Positions 47,891 to 58,450 of a stretch of 64,000 nt of DNA are shown here, one piece after another (position 1 is the stretch's first letter; every line of letters begins with the position of its first letter). Source of the stretch: Saussurea involucrata (taxonomy: Eukaryota > Streptophyta > Magnoliopsida > Asterales > Asteraceae); NCBI GenBank assembly GCA_033807775.1, contig CM066312.1, positions 24,773,696-24,837,695 of the forward strand, read 5' to 3'. The position numbers were made by a program, and so were the translations under genes. Below the pieces are notes generated by a model that ran no database searches, was not told where the DNA came from, and worked only from the letters and a program-made list of their open reading frames with translations.

Positions 47891-48412
47891 TTGTAGGACC
47901 TGTGCTTTAAGTCGTAGAGACTTTGGTTTGTCACGATGTAAATCGTAAAACCTATATTTATATGATCTTGCGAGCCTGCAATATAAAATTGGGGGTGGTC
48001 GTTGATTTTGACCAATGATCTTTTGATGCTTGAATCAACGATCATATATTAGATCAAAATAATTAAACGAGGAGAATATACTTAGAGTATATATATATAG
48101 AGTTGTTCTAAGTGGGACGTCACAGTTACCGTAACATGGAGTCGATAGGAGCCTTTTTCCGAGGTCTTTTGAAATCAAATGCGGTATTTTTTCAGTTTGT
48201 GAAGGGTGTTCCGAGCCCCCGAGTCCTTTGGATGATGCGATACACGCGATACTTTGATGCGGCATTTTTTTATCGGGGCTTGAGTCTGGCTTCGAGCCGC
48301 ATTCAATTCCGATCGAAGTTGAATCAGGGGATCTGGATAATTTGCCATGTACCTGAAAAAACTTTACAAGATCGTCAGAGCGATATGTGTTGGCTTGAGA
48401 TTTTCTCTAGAT
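47891..48412 (-). other. Leader region of element D
   Basis: Lies between PBS and the repeats; a 126-codon plus-strand frame here has no recognisable motif and is not called a gene. Confidence 0.5.
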
Positions 48413-48436
48413 GGGGTCCCACGGATGGCGCCAAAC
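48413..48436 (-). other. Primer-binding site of element D
   Basis: Minus strand GTTTGGCGCCATCCGTGGGA lies directly inside the 5' LTR; TGGCGCC is typical of Athila/TAT Gypsy primer sites and is not the initiator-Met site. Exact tRNA not assigned. Confidence 0.75.
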
Positions 48437-49677
48437 TGTTAATGCCAAAAATCGCACCAAAGGGACAACTTAAGGTCGATGTGGACTTTTAACAACTAAA
48501 GAAACGTATCTCAAGCCAAATAACACAATTGCGTGGAAAAAGTAAAAGAGACAAGAGATTTGGTGACGCGGAAAACCCCAAAATGAGGGAAAAAACCGCG
48601 GTCGACTCTGTGAGAGTCGACAGTGCACTATGGTCGCCAAACAGGGGCGATGTCCTTGTGTTTCGGGTGTCGATCGTACAGAGATTACAATACAAATGAA
48701 GGAAAGACGTCGAAATGTAAAGTAACAAGTGTTTTCTAATGTAAAACAGTGTGTGTCGTGTGTTTAAACTGTGTGTCGTGCGCTGATGTCGTGCATCGAG
48801 AGCGATTCTTCTGAGAGCGATTTATGTGCTTCAAGTGTTCTTTCGAGTTCGAGTGTTTGTGTCTATTGTTCGATGTCCCTTGAACTGAGGATTGAGCTTG
48901 GAATTTATAGTCTCCAGGCGCTTTAATTGGCTCCTTAATTACTTCGATAACTGTCGTAACGGACGTCGTCTTTAGTGTTGTTAATGGCTGGTCTTGTAAC
49001 CGCTGCCGATATTAAATGCGCTTTGATGATTGGCATTGTAACCGCTGTCGAGTCTTTAATGTCATTAAGAGCTCGACCGTTATTGACCGTTGTACCATAA
49101 TGGCTTGTAGACCTGCATTAATGAATAAAAGAAATGGATGTTGACCATTGATGGTTAGTGTAATCGTAAGACCATCTTAAGTTCTAGACGTCGGTCTTAT
49201 GGAGCATACGACCGTCGCCGACATACAAGATCATGTATATGGCTGTGAACATCTTGTAAGACCTTATTTTAATATAAGAATAGTCTTATGACAATGTCGT
49301 AATACCAGGTCGCAGGACCAGGATGATATAAGATCGACGACAGGAGACTATTGACGTAAGACCAACGAGTCGTAACTGGCGACACGTAACTGGCGACATA
49401 AGACTAGTGACGAGTGACGTGCGACGCGTGGCTGGCGACAGGTGTGACATGCAATGTGTGTCGAGCGACCATGAGATGTAAAGTCACTATCCTGAGTGAT
49501 TATTGACACAGGATGTCGTTTAATAACCAACTATTGTATGTCGGGGATATGGCAATAATGGGTATTACCCTTGTCGATCGGGGGTATGACTTTTGTAGAT
49601 ATTAGGGTAATCAAGGTCCACGGGTCATGTCGAGGGAATTTCCCAAGTCGGTCGAGGGTGTGATTTTTACCCAAACA
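48437..49677 (-). repeat. 5' LTR of element D
   Basis: 1241 bp, partner of 35878-37126; TATAAATT at 48909-48902 (minus). Confidence 0.93.
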
Positions 49678-49709
49678 ATTACTAATTGTGCTTCTTTTAC
49701 AGATATTAC

Positions 49710-50699
49710 ATGGCGGATCAGGAACAACCACAACAAAATCCAGAAGAGCAAAATCCTCCTCAAGAGGATTTTATAGACGAAGAGGCTGATAATGCTTTGG
49801 TCGCCCCTGACCATGGCATAGAGATAGAGCCCAACAACCACCACTTGGACGTCGTTGAATTGCGACCACAACCACAACACCGTGTGATCGTGGATATATT
49901 GATGCGTCACCCTCTCCGTGAGGCCCTCACTATTACAGCTGACGTCCCTGTCCTGTATGTTCTTCAAGTCTGGCTTACCGCACGAGTCAACACAGTGGCC
50001 AATTCTCAGTCCATTACGGCGCAGATTGAAAACCAACCCTTCACGCTCACACCCGAGTCATTCCGTCGCCTTCTTTCACTTCCAGAAGCAAATGTCGGCG
50101 GACACCAAGCCTACGACCCCGCGATCAATGACCAAACGATGTGTGCTCAACTACGCGCACTCGGCTACAATCACGCCCTCGACCGACCCTCCGCGTTCAA
50201 CCTCAAGTACCTGGCCCCCATCTGGTACACTCTGTTTACGATTCTGAACAGGTGCCTATCATCGAGATGGAAGGGCATCGACCAGTGCACCGGCGACTTC
50301 CTGCGCTTATTTCATGCCGTGTGCTACAACCGCCACGTCGACTTTGCAATGATCATCTGGCGGGAGTTAGTTCAAGCTATTTGTCAAATCGGAGGTACAA
50401 AACAAAATAAGTTCCTCCCGTGCCCTCGTTTCCTATGTCTGGCTGTGCGACATCATATGGACACGAATCCAGCCATACCGCAATGTCTTAACTATCCGGT
50501 ATGTCCTCCTCACCAATTGCAATATATGGTAATTCGTAACCTGTCCAACACCATAGCCATGCCCATACCTGAAGCCCTACTGGCTCACGCGGATCCCGTT
50601 GCACCGAGTGTGGTAGCTTATAGGCAAGAGTTAGGGAATCCCATGGTCCAGCCAGCATCGGAGGGACCTCCCCAGGGACATAGACCAGAGGGACGTTAG
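49710..50699 (+). pseudogene. ORF3 N-terminal domain of element B
   Basis: ATG 49710 (MADQEQPQQN) follows the predicted splice acceptor by eight bases; an upstream in-frame ATG at 49686 would lie in the intron. After an acidic Gln/Glu/Pro-rich head (residues 1-50) comes a globular domain: MRHPLREALTI, VLYVLQVWLTARVN, FTLTPESFRRLLSLPE, LRALGYNHA, YLAPIWYTLFTILNRCLSSRW, VDFAMIIWREL and CPRFLCLAVRHHM. This parallels ORF3 of element A block by block. It resembles what databases call putative plant transposon protein domains; function unknown. TAG at 50697 ends the frame, but coding character continues. Confidence 0.75.
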
Positions 50700-52233
50700 G
50701 GTCCTAGGACAAGAGGTGGAAGGGCCCGGGCAGCTGGAGCTCCCGGGGTGGGAGTGTTGAGAATTCGTGGGAGGGGAACTGGAGTGAGCGTTGCAGTGGA
50801 TACGCGTACCAGTACTTCCCAAGCCGGTACTAGCTAACAACCCATAATCCCTATCACCCGACCAACAGACAAAGCCAGAACATCGTCCGCACGACCGATG
50901 CTTCACCATGACACCGAACCTTATCACCACGCCGACAAGTTGAAAACGTGGAATCTGACTCCACGGACTCCGATACCGACCGTAACATACGCCTGAAATT
51001 AATACCTCATGGTATCGGACCAAACCCAGACTTTACCGAAGGTATCCCTTCTAACTCACCTACACCCCCACCCATCCCTACTACTCAACATGTTACGGGA
51101 GATACAAGGAGACCTGAGGGAGAATTAGTTGAACAGTTAGATAATGTGAGACGGAGGGAATTGCGTTCGAAAGCGAACCAAGAAATATTAAGCCGTAAAG
51201 ATAACGAGGCTTCTGAGCGACCCCAACCGAGTGTCATCCGGGTTGCCACATCTGCTATCCCGTCTCATCCGTTGGGACGGGGTATTGAAGGAGCCTCCGT
51301 GGACCCAGCGGAGCAATTGCCCAATCTCCTTAGCCACTCATCCGTCTCTCAAAAGACGGATGTTTCAGTCTCTCACGGGGATCAAGCATAACTTCCACTG
51401 GTCTCTCACTCGGAGAGTACTGATGTTGAAATAAGAGACCAGCAGCCCCCGGTCTCGACTTCTTTCAGTGCACAATTGAGTCTAGCGCCACTTGATTTTA
51501 TACATTCTTCGGCTAGGACACAGGATGCGGAACAACAAATCGAGGCTCTTCGTGACCCGATCGGAACTTCCGTACGATCTCCACCTTTAAGTGGAATCCG
51601 AGGATCGGAAGGAAACCCTACCATGGCTATCCCTGCGCCAACCGTGAACGTAGGTGGCTCTGCCTCTGCGGTAGATGCTTCAACTGGTAATCTAAGTGAT
51701 CCCGGAGTTAAATTTCCCGACTTTGGTCACAAGGGTCCCTGGACAGCACCCTCAAGGCTGTCCGCGAGGCAATGGAGCAGCACCTCACCGCCGAGCTCGA
51801 CAAAATTAAGAGCTTAATCAAAGGTAAAGACAAGGTCGTCCAAGCCGAAACCGCACTTACACCTCCACCGACTCCTACTCAGCCTACCTACTCGGTGGAC
51901 ACCCTCAAGACGATGCTTCTAGCTCAGCTACTCCAACAATCTGAAACCGACGCATCAACCGAAGCAGACCTGCTATCCGTTCTGAAATCCCAGGTCACTG
52001 CTCCTTCGTCATCCATTACCACTCGGCTGGATACCCTTGACTCGACTCTTAAGGACTTCAAACAAGCACTCACAACGCTGCCCGAGAGAGTCCGTTCACT
52101 CGAAGATACCTGCAAGAGTCAAGCAGACGGTCTGAAACGCAAGAACGATGATCAGGATGATCCTGATCACCGTGAGGGGGAGAAAAGACAATGACTAACC
52201 GAGACCGCCCTGATCCTCACTGAAACGACTATT
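50700..52233 (+). pseudogene. ORF3 linker and coiled-coil region of element B (frameshifted)
   Basis: Coding character continues in three frames: Gly/Arg-rich (50700-50836), a Ser/Pro/Glu linker in a second frame (50948-51391, then after one stop 51476 to about 51740), and a coiled coil in a third frame (51772-52194: MEQHLTAELDKIKSLIKGKD, TRLDTLDSTLKDFKQAL, LPERVRSLEDTCKSQADGL). The coiled coil occupies the same relative place as in ORF3 of element A. Stops at 50836, 51389 and 52192 and two frame changes make this a pseudogene unless some are introns, as predicted in A. Confidence 0.65.
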
Positions 52234-53580
52234 GTGGTTCAACAGGAACCCTCAACTGTGGCTACTACAACAGAAGATGCATCCGAAGCCGGGTTGCCCT
52301 TAGCCGAGATGGTAATTGACATGGATATCTCGGATGACGAAGACCCGACGGTTGAAAAGCCTGAGGGAATATCACAGGAATTGGTCACTTTTGACTCATC
52401 AGATAGACCGATACTGGATTTGATTGATCCAGACTGCGAGACCAACCCGGAAACCGAAGATGCATGGTATGAAAAAGCCGCCAGTGCCACAAATTTCCAG
52501 GTTAATTTGGTCTTCCCTACTGATGAAGATGATAACGTAGACTACGACCAGTTTCTGCTCCAGAATTTGTATGCTACTCCCGTTCACTCAGCTCAAGCCA
52601 CCGAAACTTCTGAAAGACCCGAAACTACAACTGCTGATATTCCTACATCTCCTCAGCAACCGACAGCTTCTGATCTCCCTCCTCCTCAACAGCAACAAAT
52701 CCGTTGGGAGAAGATCACGATATTTATTCCTCACCTGGAGGAATCCCTAAAGAAGTTGTTCGTCCACAAGCTACGCCCAATCGAGCCGACTTTCTGCCTT
52801 GGTATTTACAGTTCCAACCCCGAATACCAACGTCGGTACATAAGCGCAATGAAGTGGTGTCTACCAGTTAGCCAAGTCCGAACCAAGCATAAAATCACCG
52901 AAGTGCTCAACATCCAGTCAGACAGTATTATGAAAGTTGTTTATCCTGTATTCACCGTCAGACGCGAAGATGGGAATGAATGGAGATTTTCTGAAGCCGA
53001 CTTCCAGCACCTCCGACCGTTCGACTTTTATGCTATTCTGAAAGACCTTCGTACAAGAACTATCCGACCGCTTCCTGTAACCAAAACGCTCGAAGATGTT
53101 CCTCGATTCCTGGTCCGTACCATCATGTTATCATATCTAACGGACTTCCAAATGGCAATCGAGAACAGGGCAAAGAAGGTAAATCTGATAAAGCCGAATC
53201 TGAAATCTCCTGAGTTAAAGATGTATCCCGAGAACGCTATGCTTCTAGAACCTGAATTTGGGATAGTCTACATCAACGAACAGAAAGAGAAAAAAATTTC
53301 GTGTTTCAGTCAGGTAGACAGATTCTGCGACGGCACGCTCTTCAAAGTCCAAGATGCTCTTCGAAAGATCATTGCTCACGAGTCTGAAAATCAAAGGCTT
53401 TCGTATGTTCCTAATCCGAATGAAACAACTGCTCGGAAAGCCTTAGATATGGTTGACGAACGCATCGACTATCGCCGTGCTATCAGAATGTTCGAGGTAC
53501 ACTTTGTGCTTCGTAAAAGATATGTCGCGAACTGGCGTCAACTCGAACTTCAATTCAAAGGGGGGGGGGGGGATTGTTAG
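52234..53580 (+). pseudogene. ORF3 C-terminal domain of element B
   Basis: 448 codons open, in frame with the coiled coil. An acidic Ser/Thr/Pro head (to about residue 155) is followed by a folded-looking domain: WEKITIFIPHLEESLKKLF, YISAMKWCLPVSQ, DFQHLRPFDFYAILKDLR, LVRTIMLSYLTDFQMAIENR, LLEPEFGIVYINEQKEKK, QVDRFCDGTLFKVQDALRKI and IDYRRAIRMFEVHFVLRKRY. I recall a similar domain in retroelement proteins of Asteraceae, but could not verify this. No membrane segment seen. The stop (53578) lies inside the 3' LTR, so the polypurine G run is itself translated as the last residues. Confidence 0.65.
53558..53573 (+). other. Polypurine tract of element B
   Basis: AAAG followed by a run of 13 G and A just before the 3' LTR (53575). 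Confidence 0.85.
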
Positions 53581-53857
53581 GGTCATTTAAATGTTGAATG
53601 AAAGTTCAAGGGGTTAAATGTAATTCTTTAAATTAAGCCTAGTTAATGAACGGGCCATGGGCTTGTTAACCACGGGCCCGCTATATATAAAGTGTATTAG
53701 CCTTAGAAAATAGGCTAGTTGTCTTTATTGCTTTCCTACTCCTAATTGTAAACTCTCTGATTTATTGAAAGCTAATAGGGATGACCAGTTGAAATCATAA
53801 CCTCTGTTTTACATCTCTTGATTTCACATTGTTCGTTGCACGGATCTGAGACTATCA
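53575..53857 (+). repeat. 3' LTR of element B
   Basis: 283 bp, partner of 17249-17531, followed by GTTTT. Confidence 0.95.
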
Positions 53858-54202
53858 GTTTTCAAGACTTTAATTTATTTATCCCTCTTTCATTTATTTT
53901 ATATCAAAACAAAATAAAATCTCTTGGTATTTTCGGATCCATAACAAAAAAAACGAAATTTTGATCTTTATAAATATTGGACCATGACATCAAAAAATAA
54001 CTTTCGTTTTTCCAACATGCATGTCAAAATCGAAGGTCCAAGAGGGAGAAAAAACTTAAAACTTGAAAAAACTTTAGAAATCCTTTTGCAATGTTCTTTA
54101 CACATCTTTTCCCGAAAATGTGTACAAAACCATACAAAACCGATTTCTTAAAGAAACAGATGACAAAGTGCTATAACCTTGTACAAGTGCCTCTGATACC
54201 AC
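53858..54202 (-). other. Untranslated leader of element G, LTR-proximal part, with primer-binding site
   Basis: Continues 15794-17248. The primer-binding site on the minus strand is TGGTATCAGAGG at 54201-54190, one mismatch from the initiator tRNA-Met site. Confidence 0.8.
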
Positions 54203-54818
54203 TGTTGGAAGAAGAAGATTTACCAAACATAAACATGCAACAGAAGCTTATAACTTAAAAACAAAACGAACTTCTTCTTCTAAGAGAGGATCCATTGTAC
54301 AAGTGTTACTAGCAACTAAAATGAGGAAGATAAAAATCATACGCTTGATGACTTTGGAGGATTCAAAAGGAGAATCCTTCTATCTAGTTCACACCCAAAG
54401 CTCCAAGTTCTTTTGCAATATTTTTTCTTTCTTCTCTAAAGCTTTTATGAAAGAAAAACTAACTTTTCTTTAGCATTTAACACACACACACACATTTGTG
54501 TGTGTGTTTTTTTTGGCCGAATGGTTAAGGAGAGAGAGGGGAGAGATCGGTTATTTTTTTAACAACAAAAAAATGAGATGGAGTGTAGACGTAAATATAT
54601 TTAATGACATATTGCTTTTGTGTCTAACAAGCAATCTCCATTTTACAACATTGGTCCCTAAAAAATTCCTCTATTTTCTAGTTAAACCATCCCTTATGAT
54701 GTTTAACAAACTTTCCCCTTAACCATATAATTCTTGCAATTTTAGTTTGGACTTTGTGTGCGACCGAATAGGATAATGCCAATAACTGATTATTTTGTGT
54801 CAGGCCATATCTCCAACA
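54203..54818 (-). repeat. 5' LTR of element G
   Basis: 616 bp, partner of 10298-10905; the CA/TG hairpin is two repeats longer here. Followed by AGGAA (54819-54823). Confidence 0.93.
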
Positions 54819-54940
54819 AGGAACATATACATAAAAACACACATAAAAACGAATTTTTAAGATTGAAATCAAGAAAGCAACATAAAAAGTATGAAACTAA
54901 GAACCAAATATTATCATGGCAAATGGATTCTGAAGCACGA
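54819..54940. repeat. 119-bp minisatellite, right part
   Basis: 54824-54883 completes unit 2 begun at 10239 (59 + 60 = 119 bp); a partial unit 3 starts at 54884. Confidence 0.8.
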
Positions 54941-56585
54941 GCATATCCATACATACCTACATGGCCACATATGTTAGGGAGGAGGTGCACAAAATCCTGG
55001 GAAAACAGAGGGTGATAAGAACTTGGATAAAAAATTTGATCCTATTATGTCCGGGTATCACGAATTTCACTCGACGATAATCTCAATTCTCAGTATCGAT
55101 TTTGGCAGAAATCATAACTATTTAAACATAAAGAATTGTAACTGATCCAATATCAAAACTGATTATAATTCCCCATTAAACGGGGTTGATTGCTGGACAA
55201 AATGGAGTGACAATTACAAAAAACATATAAGTTACAAAACTGATAAAAACGCACGACTCGTGCACAACCTTTTGTCGACAAACGCACGAAGTTGTGCCAT
55301 TTTCAAGAGGAAAAATGCACGGTTCAAGAACAAACCTTCTATCGATAAACGCACGACCCATGCTCTTTTTGTGAACAAAAACGCACTGGTCGTGCACTGC
55401 CATTTTTCACTTAATTAGTAACATGCCATACATAACCATCCAATAATTCCAGGTTCTAGTTAGTTTACACGAGGGTGCACCCCATACCTCCTAGCTAGCT
55501 CGTGTTATAGTTTAGCTACTAACTTACTATTATCTTGTGAATCCAATTACCTAAAATGAACTGATGATTTTACTAAAATCACCAACAACATATTAAAAAG
55601 AAGTTTTCAGGATTGAAAGCTTGGAAGCAACATAAAGTACATGATTCCCAAGGCAACCACTAGTGGTCTGATACCGAAATCGCTAGTATTTAAGAGTAAG
55701 AAGTAAGAAGAAGCAAACAAATATGAGGGAGGGAGGGAGAGAGAGAGAGAGATCCTGAAACACAATTTCATCCCATTTCTTGTCCAGGGCAGTCTAAGGT
55801 TGAGAGATTTTTGTAGGGATGAAGAAGGAGTAGGAGGCAATAGCACTTTTGAAGCATGTACATGAAGCTTAAAACTCGTATCTCATGACAATTCTAAGAT
55901 AACTGTCGAAGGAACGGGAGGCTGTGCCACTTCAAAACTTGTACATCAACCGTTAACATTTGCGCTACTTAAAAAATTCAAGATAATCGTAACCCCAATA
56001 AAGGAGTATAAACTTATTTAGTTCATTTTTTATTTTTAACTTAATTTAGGTTTAATAACGATGTAATTTATTTTATGTTTAATAATAGAATGTTTTTTTA
56101 CAATAATAATTAAGTATTTTGTTATAAAATAATTATCCTAATTATATTTTAGATTCTTTATAATAAAATGGGATGTTTATCCTATATTTGATAATGTTGT
56201 ACTCATATATCATTTGCTTGTAATCTTAAGTAATATGCATCAATAAATAATATGTGATGCACAAAAATGATTTTTAAAACTCTGTCTCAAATGCTTTGTA
56301 TACCATATATATAAAAGTTGATGAAGTTATGCAAGCTAATAAATTTTATTCTTATGTAACAATATATTGTTAGCATGAAGTTGGACACTCCAAGGATATC
56401 TCCAATTCAACACTAAAAACTTAAAATGGAGGCTTTTTCATATCCGATCTACCACTAAAACACTAAAAAAAATTGTCTCCAAACTTCACCTTTTTTCAAA
56501 AAAGTTGTTCTCTATAACCAAATATTAATATAATATTAAGTTTTTATATTATATATGTATATATTAATTAAAAGTTGAATTTATT
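54941..56585. other. Host locus flank right of element G
   Basis: AT-rich, no gene called. It contains a degenerate repeat of about 60 bp around the CGCACGA word (55240-55410) and a GA-rich tract (55725-55755). Frames here are short and lack motifs. Confidence 0.45.
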
Positions 56586-56594
56586 AAGATGTTT

Positions 56595-56830
56595 ATTATA
56601 GGGAAAAGTCTGAAAAAAACCCAACGAACTATTCGATTTTAAATGGTTAAGTCCTTAAACTATTTTTTTGAATGAAAAAACCTTTAAACTTTCTAAAACC
56701 GGTTAAATACATCCTTGTGACCTATAAAAACAGGTTAATATTATATAAATTTGGGAAAAGTCTAAAAAAACTCAACAAACTATTTGATTTTGAATGATTA
56801 AGTCCTTGAATTTTTTTAACAAAATAATTT
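56595..56830. repeat. About 155-bp tandem repeat, two copies
   Basis: GGGAAAAGTCTGAAAAAAAC near 56601 recurs as GGGAAAAGTCTAAAAAAACT near 56754, with similar following sequence (AACTATT.GATTTT, AAGTCCTT). Confidence 0.75.
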
Positions 56831-56841
56831 CTAAAAAAATT

Positions 56842-57893
56842 CTAATTTTTTTTAACAAAATAATTGTGCGTAGATGTCCGATTGTTACTCTTATGGACTA
56901 CTTTCAGCAGAGTCAAACTTTGGGCGTGAGGGGCGTTTGGGTACATGGCAGAGATTGCGGCGCTTATGGAAGGAGCCCTGTCGGACATAAACATCAACCC
57001 TTGCGGGTCTCCGATAGCTTGTCTCAACATGGACAGAAACCAAGTCCACTCGTCCCCGGTTTCGGACTTGCCTACTCCGAAAGCTACTGGAACGATGGAG
57101 TTATCCCCATCCATGGCAACCGCCAGGAACGTCATACCCAAGTAAGGGCCATTTAAATGGGCAGCATCTATTACCAGGACACGACGCAGATTTGCCAGAA
57201 ATGTGCGGATCTGCAAAAACGTAGGTGGTTTCCCTTTGTAAATGTTATAGTTTATAATGTGTAAACATATGACGTGTTAAAATACGTACCGCGGGTCCAA
57301 GGGCAACGAAGCACATCTCAAACCGTCCATGTGAATCGGTCCTTAGCTGGGTGACAGTACCTGGATTCTGCAGCTGCAAATTATATAAATATGTTGGGAG
57401 TCGTTCATACGACTCCTCGAACGTGCCTCTCACCAATAGCAGTGCCCTGCATCGCGCACGCCAAGCTTGGTTGTAACCAATCGTGACGCCGAACTGCTGG
57501 TGTACATCGTCCATGATGTCCTTTGGACGCAATGACCTGCTAACATCAAGAAAATTGTCTTTCAGTATCGCACCCAAAGTCCTTTTGGTGGCTTGTTTGT
57601 GGTTGGGATTCAGTTACGTCCTCGTACAAGTGTGTACGTCGTGCAACTTTTTAATAAGTAACGCCCCTCCTTTCTCTCCCGCGGGCCTCGCGTACATCCT
57701 CCAGTTACAGTTTTCTCTCGCACATTGAACTACGTATCTGCCTTTGTCGGATCTCGACGTGACACTTTCGAAACCCTCTTCCATGAACTTAAGTCCGACC
57801 TGACTTGCCAAGTGATCCTGCGAATCAAATATCTGACCTACTTCTAACCTTAAACTTCGATTATAAGGTACAGGTTCGTAGGTTTGTGTATGG
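56842..57893 (-). pseudogene. MULE (MuDR-type) transposase fragment, interrupted by element E
   Basis: Minus-strand coding from 57893 down: a MuDR N-terminal DNA-binding domain (GQIFDSQDHLASQVGLKFMEEGF, CARENCNWRMYA, LHDVHTCTR), one TAA at about 57614, a linker with RPKDIMDDVHQQFG, then, after a candidate 79-nt intron (57289-57211, GTACGT...TTTTGCAG, in phase), the MULE catalytic domain (VLVIDAAHLNGPYLG, FLAVAMDGDNSIVPVAFGVG, WTWFLSMLRQAIG, FMSDRAPSI). The second Asp is in MSDRA. The C-terminus with the Glu and zinc finger is missing. Element E has inserted at 57893, so the gene start lies beyond the window. Confidence 0.88.
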
Positions 57894-58137
57894 TGTTGGG
57901 TCACCTAAGATTTGAAGATGACCTCAGTCTCTCAATTTTACACAGTTCATACTTAGAATAATTTTTAGGTTCTTTACAAGCAGTTTAATTGTATAAAAAT
58001 GTTCGGTGAAGTCGAAGATCAACCGAAGAAACAAAGTAGAAGTATATCTTCAAAGCGGATTGAAGATAGACTTCTCAACCAAAGTTTAAGCTGCTACTTG
58101 AAGACTTTTCCTAAAGTCTTAGCCAGGTCACTTGAAG

Positions 58138-58316
58138 ATTTTGAAGAAGATGAAATGTCAGGCAAGATTTTGAAGAAGCAAAATTTTGAAGAAGATGAAA
58201 TGTTAGGCAAGATTTTGAAGAAGCAAAATTTTGAAGATGATGAAATGTCAGGCAAGATTTTGAAGAAGCAAAACTTTGAAGAAGATAATATGTTAGGCAA
58301 AATCTTGAAGACATGT
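58138..58316 (+). repeat. 45-bp tandem repeat in 5' LTR of element E
   Basis: Four units of ATTTTGAAGAAGATGAAATG / TCAGGCAAGATTTTGAAGAA / GCAAA. Being 45 bp it stays in frame and creates a 15-residue peptide repeat (FEEDEMSGKILKKQN), probably by chance. Confidence 0.92.
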
Positions 58317-58320
58317 TAGG

Positions 58321-58450
58321 CATATCTTCGGCAAGATCTTTGAAGAAGATAACATGTTAGGCAAAATCCTTGAAGACATGTTAGGCATATCTTCGGTAAG
58401 ATCTTTGAAGAAGATAACATGTTAGGCAAATTCCTTGAAGACATGTTAGG
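58321..58450 (+). repeat. 65-bp tandem repeat in 5' LTR of element E, two units
   Basis: Units 58321-58385 and 58386-58450, each starting CATATCTTCGG, followed by a variant AATATCTTCGG. The 3' LTR has three units. Confidence 0.92.

Larger units (their letters stand above)
35878..49677 (-). mobile_element. Element D: deleted TAT-type Ty3/Gypsy retrotransposon
   Basis: LTRs 35878-37126 (1249 bp) and 48437-49677 (1241 bp), TGTTAATGCC...CCCAAACA, with exact ATTAC duplications (35873-35877, 49678-49682). Orientation comes from the polypurine tract next to the left LTR and the PBS next to the right LTR. Internally only an integrase C-terminus remains; gag, protease, RT and the integrase core are absent. 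The rest is minisatellites and the nested element F. LTRs differ at roughly 30 sites by eye (about 2.4%), plus an 8-bp duplication in the left one. D must have moved in trans or been gutted after insertion. Confidence 0.93.
35171..49702 (+). other. Candidate ORF3 leader intron of element B, holding element D
   Basis: Donor at 35171 (GTATGT) and acceptor CTTCTTTTACAG at 49702, eight bases before the ORF3 ATG. With element D removed it is 727 nt. Its left part has 14 CCGG motifs within about 35440-35762. Alternatively a shorter intron could start at 35842 (AAAG|GTACGC). Confidence 0.5.
17249..53857 (+). mobile_element. Element B: large Sirevirus-like Copia retrotransposon with ORF3
   Basis: Two 283-bp LTRs (17249-17531, 53575-53857; TGTTAGGGTC...GACTATCA) with identical GTTTT duplications outside (17244-17248 and 53858-53862). 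Plus-strand order: LTR, primer-binding site, leader intron, gag, protease, integrase, RT, [element C], RNase H, five GGGGGAGC tracts, ORF3 promoter, ORF3 leader intron with [element D], ORF3, polypurine tract, LTR. Without nested elements it would be about 14 kb, long for Copia but within the Sirevirus range. The LTRs are unusually short for that lineage and differ by about 8 substitutions by eye. Coding frames contain several stops. Confidence 0.95.
10298..54818 (-). mobile_element. Element G: Tork/TNT1-like Copia retrotransposon, outermost shell of the nest
   Basis: LTRs at 10298-10905 and 54203-54818 both start TGTTGGAAG and end TCTCCAACA. The 5-bp duplication AGGAA flanks both outer ends (10293-10297 and 54819-54823). 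On the minus strand the order is 5' LTR, primer-binding site, long leader, gag, integrase, RT, RNase H, polypurine tract, 3' LTR. Element B (17249-53857) sits in the leader. By eye the two LTRs differ by roughly 4% including small indels, so G is the oldest member of the nest. The lineage name is from general protein resemblance and is less certain than the superfamily. Confidence 0.93.

Noticed and set aside
48112..48492. 126-aa plus-strand frame at the edge of element D
   Set aside because: Antisense to the leader and PBS of D; no motif.
55655..55680. Primer-binding-site-like GTGGTCTGATACC
   Set aside because: Two mismatches to the initiator-Met site and no LTR end beside it.
58094..58323. 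Repeat protein with 15-residue periods in both LTRs of element E
   Set aside because: The 45-bp tandem repeat is a multiple of three and so opens frames on both strands; it lies in an LTR without a start context.
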